From Owenia fusiformis (Eukaryota > Annelida > Polychaeta > Sabellida > Oweniidae), in contig CAIIXF020000001.1 of the NCBI GenBank assembly GCA_903813345.2, forward strand, positions 42,999,366 to 43,059,365: a stretch of DNA of 60,000 nucleotides. Reading direction: 5' to 3'. Every line of letters starts with the position of its first letter. Within the stretch, counting starts at the first letter, position 1. Shown one piece after another: positions 35,401-47,400 of the stretch. The translations under genes and the position numbers were made by a program. The notes beneath the pieces were generated by a model. It did no database searches and was not told the DNA's origin. It saw only the letters and a list, made by a program, of their open reading frames with translations.

Positions 35401-38400
35401 ATAATACATAAGTGCACCATTGCAACGTTAATAACAAATAGTTTCAAGAAAGCCATAGAGTATCTACAACATAGTGATAACAACTAAATAGAAGTTGAAA
35501 CATGGTGTGTTCTTATTTCCATCTGAATTTTATATGTGCATTCTTTAGAGTTTCTCAAAACATGACTATTGTGCATTTTTTAGAAAGAATATGGTACACA
35601 GGCTGTACTTAACAGTGTGTTTATGTGATCTAACTGACCATTGTTTATGACATATTTGACATTTTTTGCATGTGACTCATTTATTTCATCAATCAGTCTA
35701 ATGTATGGCTCCAAGGAATTATTTACGATATAATATTAATACATTACAAATAACAGTGTTTTAGGTAGCTTGTCAACAATAGTGCGCAAAGACTTATTTA
35801 CTGTAGTTGGGTTATACAAACTTTTTCAAAGTAACTAAAGTTTTAATGTATGGAACATATTTATTGTGAACATATAGTGTGTCACCTACCTTGAATTATC
35901 CTCAGATATTTGAATCAATCTGTATCTCCGTCCATACAGGTCTTCCAAATGATCCTCGCATGTCTTATCTGTGGACATTGGGCCGTTATATATATTGGAC
36001 ATAAAACACGTCATCATGTAAATCCAAATGCTATTTTTGTATGAAAATTGTCAGAGATGTTGATTAGTTCCACATGGCACCCAGTAATGTCCATGTAGGT
36101 GGTGTAACATGTTCTGGGATAACCACACATTTTGGAATAATAAACATGTTTGTGACACTTGTATATTGTAAGCATTAATGTATGTAATATTATTTTGATA
36201 TACTGGAGTAATATATATTAGGTGTTTCATTAGCAGCAGGCAACATGCGATTTTCACTGGTTGTTTTCACAAAATCGCCTGTTGTTTTTAGGGACTTTTT
36301 AACTTTTCCATGTTAAATTTATGATTTCCATTGATTTTGCCTGTTGTTTTCATTTATTTAGCCTGTTGTGAGAAATTCTAGTGAAACCCCTGTATGTGCT
36401 CTCTGTATTACATATAGCATATGTTCTGAAATGCCAAATAGCATGGAAAAATATCCACATTGTTCAAAATTCAAAAGTAGTAAATCAGGCTATTATTATG
36501 TTATTCTTAAAATTTCAAAGTAGAAAGGGGAACTTCATAGCATCTAATTTACAGAAGTTACTATCTACAAATTATGATACATAAACCTAGCCAATACTCC
36601 TATTCGCGATAAGAGTTCAGGTGGTAATTTACATAAATATCTCCCATGATGCATCGCTTTGGAAGGGACAAATTTTCATTGGCCCACCGAACGAGTCGAT
36701 TACTCTGAACGTTTCTCAGCTTCTGATGTTCCATCAGCCCTCAAGCATAGTTATATAATCCAATCTATTCAATAATCAGAAAGATAAACGGAGATTCAAA
36801 GTAACATTATTTATATTTTTCGATCTTCAGTGGCGTCTGAGCAATTTATGGGATATCAGTGACGTCACTGGAATTGGACGGCATTTTCAACTACTGATTT
36901 CTTCGGATTTGGGGATTATAGCTCAAAAAGCTTTGTCATATATCTTAATTACATACATACCTATCTGTTGTGCAAATGAAACTCTACATAAATGTTTAAT
37001 AGAGCCGCAGTGCGGCATTGAAAATAGCACCCCTGTGTAATCCAATGGGAAAGAACCCGGATGTAGACGAAGTTGTACCATACATGAGAGCTCTTCAAAC
37101 GAGAGATAGCTAAACTGAACGAAATTAAACGTTATCGCGTATTGGTATATTTACTTCAGTTTTTTTAGATCATCAAAAAGGGTCAGGATTTGGTGGCAAG
37201 AAATTTTAGAAAGTATTACATATTTCACCAACAGCTGTTTGATGTTCAATTACAAAATATTAAATTAACAACATTGGATAAGGATGAGTATTATAAACTG
37301 GCAGTTCATTAATTAGAGTGAACCTGTTCAACTTTATGGTCAATATTTGGTTGATATGCTTGGTTGTGTAATACTGTGTACATACAGGTGCATGTACAAT
37401 TAGGAGCATGGGCTTTCAAGAGATAAAAGCATAAAAGTACATGTAAAGATGTACATGGTGTTTCATAATGACTGTCCCACCATCAACCACCAATCCTAAA
37501 TAGCATACCTAGGACTGCCTGTGGATGGGGGGGATGGTCATTATGAAACACCCTGTAGTTTGAACTCTTATGCACATGTAAGAATAAATCAGTATCAATG
37601 ATATCAGATCCAAATCCTAAATCCTTTTTTAAATTTCTATCTGTAATTTTTTATTTGATCAAATTAAAAGTATCCTTCACAAGAGCTTGACTTTTCAATT
37701 CAGAATTTTAAAACCTATCTGCATCAAAGTGTATTCTGTGATATTCAGAGAATAGATTGGGATGTACAGATTTCATTGGTAGGTCAAAAGCTGACGAATA
37801 ACTTCTCCATATTGGCCATCTTCATGTTCTGTATGTAAGCATTTCATTGTTGTGTATTTTCAGTTGATAAGCTATCTAGTAGAACAGAGATCTCGGGGTG
37901 AATTTCTCACAATGCTGTATGAGATAGAGGCCAGGAACCATAGAGATACCCATAGATTATTAGCTGCAGTCAAAATGCAACTGGAGAGAAATGTCAAAGG
38001 GCTTCAAGACAGAATTGTAAGTAATACTAATGCCTCAGTCACATTAGCTTAGTGAGTGTAGCTTCCCCAAGTCGAGACATATGGCTCATAAAATATAGGG
38101 ATAAGCTGTATGATGTAGATTTTCAATATCCATTGTGTGAAGCTGAGGCCAACGCACAGTCGCCATAGAGCAAATGTGACTGAAGCTTTACTTCTCCTAT
38201 GTGAATAAAAGTCACAAACCTTTACATTTTTATATTGCAGACTTACAATGTGATCTAAAGTTCATCCAATAAGAAATGTCGTTTTTTCTATAATTCATCA
38301 TAAAATTTTATACAAAAAATACTTGTACATTTCTAAGATGTGATGACATCGCTTGCCCATCCAAAATCTTGAAATGTGGCTACTAGAATTAATCCATTGT

Positions 38401-41400
38401 TCTATTATCCCCTGTATGAACTATTATCTAATTGCTTCACTAGTAACCTCAGTATGAAATAATTTATGTTTTTAGGCCATGCTGAATGAGCCAGGTTTGA
38501 AGCAAACTAGAGAGAGAGAAACCATTGACACTAGGGATCCCTTAAACAGACTTTATGATGTCATAGGTATGTAAATTAAGAATTATAAGATAGAAACTGT
38601 ACTAGCCAAGGATCCCATAAACAGACTTACAGGTAGGTGTAGGTAGGATGTCATTGTAGGTAGGTTACTTAAGTACTGGTACCTGCTTCGAATACTTTTT
38701 ATTGACTTTGAAAATTTAATTTTCTTTGAAAATGTAACTTCCAGGTCGGGCAAAATTCCCAAAGACCCCATGGTATACAAAAAAGTGAAATATCTTTTCT
38801 TGTGTTGGACAGATAATATTTTTTTAATATATTTTCATTTGTATAATTATCAGACACATAAGGTTTATATGAAAATTGATCCACTTGAACTGATGAATAT
38901 CCAAGTCTAAGGGAACTTTCTATTATATCTGATATGTTATCTGGCCCGAATTAGCTACCTGGTGGTAAAACTGGTAACTACCTATTTGCATCTGGGTTAT
39001 TGAGAAAGCAATTCATTCATTCATCCTGACATCTTTCCATCACCTTTTAGATTGTTTCCAGAAAAGTTGGAGGCTTTCAATATCATTACTCCATTAGAGT
39101 TGTAGGAATGCAGAAAGTTGCAGTATTGGAGACACATATGCTTATAACTAGTCTCCATACAGGATAAACATTAACATACATGCAATTTATTATTGTATTG
39201 TCTACGACTAAATATCACTTGTATATATATATTAGAAATTTATTTATTTATAGTGACAGTGCACTGGTCTTGTGATATTATTAGATATTATAGAGATGCA
39301 ACATTCACACAAGGTATTTGCTGCTATGATTTCAAGTGTAGTACTTCTTTGTTATATTCTGCTATTTAGGATAACAAGAGTTCAAAGGATATACGAACCT
39401 AAACCTTTAACAGGCCAGCAAATACCAGAGTTATATGAAAGGACAATTATAATAGAAAACAGGACAGGAAAAAATTGGGCAGCAGAAAAAGTTACGAAAA
39501 TATCATCACTTGATAGTCTTTTACATCACAGAGGAACTAATGCATGTGTCATTTTAACATTTGTCGATGAGGCATATTTTGATATGTTCTTCAACATGCG
39601 TCTCTCCCTTGAAAGAATTGATAAAAAATTAACCACATTGCTTTTACCAATATGCAAGGATGACTATAGCTTTGAAAAACTGGAACGTCAGAATATCTCA
39701 TGCTACTTCTCAGGAACCAAATCAAAGAATTATGGTCTCGCATATTTTAACACTATGCAATTTAACAAGGAATCAAACGAAAAAATATACTGGTTATTGC
39801 GAATCTTAAAACTAGGTTATAGTGTATTACTAACTGATGGAGATGTTATTTATAAAAGAAATCCATTCCTTCATCTGAATTGCAGCGATTGTGACATCAT
39901 AATTCAAGAAGACGATGCACATGGTGATGTCACTGCACAATTGAACAGTGGCTTTATCTTTGCACGACCAACAAATTACACACTGGAGTTGATCACAAAG
40001 ATTCATGAACTTGCACTTGAGAAACATTTTAAACATAATGATCAAGTTTACACAAATATGATATTACTACCATTGGTAAAACGACCAATTAATATGTCCC
40101 CTAAAATAAAAGTTTTGGATAGATCTAGATTTGTCTCAGGTCAGAATTTTGAGAAATATTGGAACAATCCATTACTTGTCATGCTGCATAATAATTGGCT
40201 TTTTGGGCTATCACCAAAGATAGCACGATTCAAAGCTCATGGCATGTGGTACGCTTCATAAAAAGCATGATCAGGTTTAACATGGAGGTGAAACGAGAGA
40301 TGTTAAAAAAACTATCATGGCATTTTATTTAAATAGATAAGTTTAATTTAAAAATATAAACTCTATCAGGCAAAGATATTTATTATTAAATTATCGCCCT
40401 GGTGGATGTACAGACAGATGGAAATAGGTTTTCTCTCTATCCCTCTTTGATGTGATAATTAATAAAAGAAAATAGAATGTAGTAGACCTGGTGTGGAAGC
40501 CTTGGGGATCTCTATAATTAATAATATAATTAAATGTATTGGTGTTGAAATGCCTCCAGTGGATGGCATCTCAGCTTGATCCTTCAACATCAACTTCACA
40601 TATATTTGTTATTCACATAGTGTAATGTTATTTGACGAGTACTATTGAATTCACAGTATTTCTAGGATTAAAAGTAATCAATGTTAGATATGTAGTCTCT
40701 TTTTGATTGAATTGACAATATTCTGAGGATTAAAAGTAATCACTATTAGATATTTAGCTTGTTTGATTGTTTATTTCAAATTTTCCCAGAATATGTAAAA
40801 TGAATTCAGTAATTAATTCAAAAAGTTTCATTCACTTTTCTTTTATTGGACCAAAAAAATGGTTACTATGGTAACTATGGTATTGTGATCAAAATTGACC
40901 ATATCAAAACATTTTCCATGCTTTGCAAAACATGGAAAGTATGTGTATGGTTATAGCTACCATATAGCTACCAAGTAAATATTATCATGCCTATGTTTTT
41001 ATTATCGTACCTAATAAAGGTACGATATTGTAGTCAGCTTGGCGGGCGGGCGGCGTCTCACTTTTCAGCTTGTCTACAGGTTTCCAGCCAAACCATTTGA
41101 CAGATTCATCTGAAATTTTCAGGAATGTTTCTACGTATCAAAGTTAAGAACTGATTAGTTTTTGGGCATTCTGGGTAAATTTTTAGGTGGCCATTTTGGA
41201 TTTTCCATCCTAAAATCTTCACTTTCAAGACTTGTCTACAGGTTTCCAGCCAAACCATTTGACGGATTCATCTGAAATTTTCAGGGATGTTTCTACGTAT
41301 CAAAGTTAAGAACTGATTAGTTTTTTGGCATTCTGGGTAAAATTTAAGGTGGCCATTTTGGATTTTCCGTCCTAAAATCTTCACTTTCAAGACTTGTCTA

Positions 41401-44400
41401 CAGGTTTCCAGCCAAACCATTTGACGGATTCATTTGAAATTTACAGGGATGTTTCTACATATCAAAGTTAACAACTGATTAGTTTTTGGGCATTCTGGGT
41501 TAATTTTAAGGTGGCCATTTTGGATTTTCCATCCTAAAATCTTCACTTTCAAGACTTGTCTACAGGTTTCCAGCCAAACCATTTGATGGATTCATCTGAA
41601 ATTTTCAGGGATGTTTCAACGTATCAAAGTTAAGAACTGATTAGTTTTTGGGCATTCTGGGTAAATTTTAAGGTGGCCATTTTGGATTTTCCATCCTTAA
41701 TTCTTCACTGTCACACTGCTGTGTTTTAGGTACGATATTGTTCACGTCTGTGCCTTGTTCTTTTTAAGACTCATTTTAGTTTGATAAAATGTGCTGTTTT
41801 TAACCAACAAGGCATTACAAATATTTTCCGATTAGGTGCACCTTAATGTAAAAGTGCCACTGCTAAAAAGTGTATACCTAAATAAATAAGATAAATATAA
41901 AAAAATGTAAGGAGAGATATAGTCTGGTTACTGGTAAGGAATATCCCTTTAGATTAATGTCAATAACATTTAGAACTTCAAGTACTAATAGAATTTGAAC
42001 TACGCCCCAATCCATTTTAAAATAGCCACCAAAAATAAAATAAATGTAAAACATAGAGTCAAAGAAGGACACTATTCACATCATCACGCCTAACCATCAA
42101 TAATGTACAAGGACAAAACAAGCCGTCGTACACTTTAGATGTACGGTGTCAAGAAGCAAAGACAATGATGTAGATTTGATGTAGGTTTTTAAAAAAATAT
42201 CCAAGCAATACATTAAGGATTTCAAGTTTTATTTTGTGTGTATTCGTTTGGGAAGACATTTATCTTTCTAGTAACATTAGAATATTTTCAAACAGTGCTC
42301 GATTTTTTTCGTGGTTAATCTACCAATAAAATTGGTCGGTTGAAAAATGTTGTTTTTTACACATTTGTGCCCATTCTGTGTTAGCTTCCAGCCCAAACTC
42401 CCATTCAGTGTCTCGGAATAGAATTAGTTGAAGACTAGCACCGCCACAGAGTTTGCTTCCAAAATAAAAACAATTTCCATTAATACCATTCTACTTTTGA
42501 AGATTTTTTTTTATTCAGTTTTATTCATTAAAATTAATTGTTTCAAAATGTAAATACAAGTAGCGGCTGTGTATTAAAACATTAATAGCCTCGTTTAACT
42601 ACATTTGAATACATATATTTGGTCACAGGTTTAAAAAAGAACAAGTTTAAAGGAAAACAAGTGGGTGGTGGATAAGATGACTAGACATTAAAACATTTCT
42701 CAAAGAATTGTGCACTGAGCTTTAAAATACATACATTTATTCTTAATGGTAAGAGTTGATCACCATTCACAAAAAGAGATAGCTTGTCTTGTTGGGACTT
42801 ATACACTTGATAGTTGAAATTTTGTATGTTCTGAAGTTCATCCTCTAGTTCAATGAAAAAATCTCAATCTAAGTGTGCAGCCAAAAACTACATGTAAGGT
42901 AGTCTCATTTTTGTAGCCACATTGGCATACAGGAGTCTCCACATTTGTTAAATTATGTGAATGTGAGACTTAAAGGCAAGACCACATCTAACTTTATTAA
43001 AAATAATCTCGCATCCTCTGTTCAGATCAAGATCTGAAGTACGAATCAGTTTAGCATTTATAAGATCCTTCTTAAGGTCTGATTTGAAAATATTTAAGTT
43101 ATTTGAACTTCTAATTTTTGGTGACAGTGAATTCCACTCATTCATAGCAGTAAAAATGCATATTCTATTGTAAATGGCTGGCTGCTTTATTGGGATAGTA
43201 TAGTCGAACCTATGTCAATTAGTTCTATTTTGGATTATGGATTTTGGATTTTGAAGATGTTTAGACCCCTCGTTGAAAAATCTTTTCATGCAATAAAATT
43301 CAGAAAAAGAAGCAAATAAGTTCAACATTTTGAAAAAAATGTTGACGTGGGGTCCCTATTTATAATTTTTCTAATTGTTCATTTGATATTTTTATCACCA
43401 TGGGGACTTCACTTGAAAGAAAACATATTGTCTTAATAAAAACCACTGTATTTATGCCCAGAAAGTACTCATGGTGAAAGATATGGCTGTCTAAAATCAC
43501 TTGCCATACCACACATGGACCTTTTGCCATAATTTGTACATTTTAAATGACCCTTTGGAATGATTTTGCTCAAATTTTTCCAAATTTGCTCAAATCTTGC
43601 CCAATTTATATCATTATTATTATCCCATCGAACAAGGTTCGGATGAATATAGGGAACGCCTCCGTCCGTCCGGCAATAACTCAAATACCGTTGGCCTGAT
43701 TTTATTCATATTTTGTACAAAAAGGTCACTCATTTAAAAATGATGGCCATTTTAGTGCCGATTTTTCAGTAATTTAGGTACTGCATATAAAACTGTAATA
43801 GCAATATGTTTTAAATGTAAAAAAGTTATATAGGACATTGATTAAGCTAGAAATGTAAATAAAGAAGAAATACATGGCAGCCATCTTGAAAAATGGCTGC
43901 CTTTGCACGTCATTTTACGATTTTTGCTGTAACTTGAAAAGTAGTGGAGCGATTTTGTTCATATTTGGTATGTGAATACTTTAAGCATGGCACAATGTCT
44001 AATGACATTTTGGGTAGTAGGCAGCCATTTTGAAAAATGGCCGCCATTTTTATGTGTGTTATTTAATATTTTTTACTGTTAGTCAAATAGTAGTGTAGCG
44101 ATTTTGTTCATATTTTGTATGTGAATACTTTAAGTATGGCACAATGTCTAATGACATTTTGGGTAGTAGGCGGCCATTTTGAAAAATGGCCGTCATTTTT
44201 ATGTGTGTTATTTTACATTTTTTACTATAATTTAAAACTAAAGTAGTAGAGCGATTTTGTTCATATTTTATATGTGAATACTATAAGCATGGCACACTGT
44301 CTAATGACACTTTGGGTAGTAGGCGGCCATATTGAAAAATGGCCACCATTTTTACGTTTTTTACTATAATTTGAAAAGTAGTGGAGCGATTTTGTTCATA

Positions 44401-47400
44401 TTTGATAAATACTCATGAGCCTTGCACACTGTCTCATGACACTTTGTGAAGTAGGCGGCCATTTTAAAAAATGGCTGTCATTTTTACATTTTTTACTATA
44501 ATTCGAAAAGTATTGGAGCGATTTTGTTCATATTTGATGTGTGAATACTTTAAGCATGGCAGATTGTCTAATAAAACTTTGGGGAGTAGTCAGCCATTTT
44601 GAAAAATGGCCACCATTTTTATGTGTGTTATTTTACATTTTTTATTATAACTCAACAAGTTATAGAGCGATTTTGTTCATATTTGATATGTGAATACTCA
44701 TAAGGATTGCATTCTGTCTTATGAAATTTTGGGTAGTTTCTGTTCGATGGGATTTGCTACGCGTTGGCGTTGCCATTGTTCTGGTTAGACCATTTTGAGT
44801 TTTTCCACGATCAGACACTTTCTACTCGGTAAATATGCTTTATTTGTACGTTTCAATGCATTGTGAAGGTATTAAATCAGTATTATCGCCATCGATTTTC
44901 TGTATTTTTACTTAATTCTTTATTTCTACCCACACTTGTGAGTATAAAATAGTACATATACATACAATGATGATACAGTTTAGTTTAATTCACTACCATC
45001 AGTAATCTTCATCAATTTACTTAAATGCACAGAATATTTAATATTAGACAACAAACTTACAAGCTTACATTCTGAAATATAATGGTACTCATCTCCTAGT
45101 ATGTTATATTTGGTACACAATCTCTCTAACCTTTTTATGTATCTCCCTGTTTCTATAGGAAGATTATGATTTGAAGTTCTAAGTTTTGTAATATATAATC
45201 TAGTGCTTTTTTGTTGTTACAATAGGTTACAAGATGTGAAATATGAAGTTTTAGATTTATCTAAATCTGATAGCCATTGCTGTAGGAATTTTTTAGTTTC
45301 CTCTTCACCATGTTTCACAGTGAAGATGCCAAAACATGAAAAATTCAGAATGAGGTAAAGTGAAAAAATGATAAAATTATATTTTTACCAAAACCTCATA
45401 AAAAGAATCATCTAATAGTTTGTAATTAACCCACGAAATACTCCCTCGATTTTTTTCGTTACAACAATATCTAAACCAATGCTATTGGCCATGCCGACGA
45501 GGAAAATAATTAGCGAAATAGAAGACACCATTGGTTAAATACTTGCTTCTATGTGAAAAACAAAATGATGCTTTGAATAATGGCACAGTTCAACACATGT
45601 AACTGTATGAATTGAATGGTAGTTCTTAAGGAAAAGTGACAAAGTAATTAAATACCCACATTTGACAAGAAGTTAACAAAAAATAAGTTGCTTTTTGTTT
45701 GTTTTTTGTATTACATATTTCTCGTGCAAAAAGCAAGATATGAAAGAATATACCTGTTTAAATACAAACCTGACAAAATCAAAATATCATTTGTATCAAC
45801 GGTCACATATGCATGCAGCGATTAAGTGTTTATTGCGAACAATTATGAAGAGGGTAAAACATATCGACGAGGAAATTGGCCCTTTTGGCTCAGGCTCTTT
45901 AATATGCTTTGGTTTAGCATAATGTATCTAACTCGAGTAAAACTGTTTGAGTACAACTTTAAAGCACCATATTATGGATCCCTTCGAGACACTTCATAAT
46001 AGAGGTATGTTTTTAAAGTATTATAATCAGAAACTGTTGAAACAAGGGACCCCTTTAGCAGAGTATATGATATCATTTATAGGTAGGTTAATTAAAGTAA
46101 TAGGTGTTTCAAAAAGAATTGGCTAGCTTGCGTAATTCTGAAGCAACTTCAACTTCATGTGACATTTACAACAAAAAAAATTAAATTTGAATGCAAATAT
46201 TGTACAATTGAAATAACATGAGGAGATTGCTACAAATTCACTTCAGATCTGTCATGAACTCAGAATGAAAAGTAAGCACCCACACAAAAATAGAGGATTC
46301 ATGCTGGCTCCAGTCTCAATGAATCATTGGTGAATTCAATGAATGTGTTCTTGTATGCACGCCTTTTACCGAGACTGCCAGGTTGTGTTGAATGTCTATT
46401 TATCATCAAAATTGTTATATAAAAACATAGAACATTTGAAGAATTGCAGTTCTGTATACATTATTCAATATATTGCAAGAATCCGAATACATATACAATA
46501 TGTAATTTTGATTCTAGGTCCAAGAAACAATGAAAGCAAGGAGCAGCTATTCATCACATACTCTGGTCTTGTCAATGGAGCTGACAAGTTAAATAGTGAC
46601 ATCACTGGTTTGAGAGCCTCACTTTCATCAGCCAATAGCTATCAAGATGACAGATTAACCATTCTGTAAGACACACTCATTTTTTTAGATATTAAGAATT
46701 ATGAAATATGAACATCATTAAAATATTCTGGTCATTGGATATAATTAGAGAGGTTAAACTATATGTTTGAGATAACCTGTAATGAATGTAATATTATGAC
46801 ATCTCAAGGATTACTATTCTGTTCATGCCTTTATACTCAATCAAGCAAATAAATACTATGAAGGTGGAGAATTCGTCTCTTGAGGACAATCAATGATTAA
46901 ACAAATGTATGTGCAATTTCTCTTAAAAATGTCTATCTTAACCTCCTTGATACATGGTGTGTCAAATAAGCCACATCTTAAAATATTCCATAAACTGAAT
47001 TAACAATATAATTTGATGATTTGCTTTAGGAAAGGTATGTCACAGTAAGTTTCTGTTGTGCAGCATTTACAGTTTTTTCATTGCATCGAATTCTGAAATG
47101 TCACTTGTTTTTAAACTGCTCTCATATTTTTGCGTGAAGGATTACTCTCATGGACATCCTTCAAAGTTTTAATCCCTTTTCTTGCTATTTCAGTGAACAA
47201 AATGTGAAGCTGTGTGAGACAATAGTGTATGCAGGGTCAGCCACTTCAGGCACACAGCCACTGCTCAGCCCCCAACAGCTGTTGGACAGTTCCCTTCATC
47301 TGGAGCAGCTCATTGATAAGCTAGAAGCTAATATAACAGACATTGCCACTGGGATTCAAGAAAAGAAAAAGGTAACTGAAAGGGAGTAGCTGAAATTGCA

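Noticed and set aside
39272-39295. Starting the glycosyltransferase at 39272
   Set aside because: The codon is GTG. ATG at 39296 places a short cytoplasmic tail before the membrane anchor, as expected.
43469-43684. Minus frame MSYCRTDGGVPYIHPNL and its relative at 14504-14695
   Set aside because: Both are the left ends of the ATCCCATCGAAC repeat elements translated by chance.
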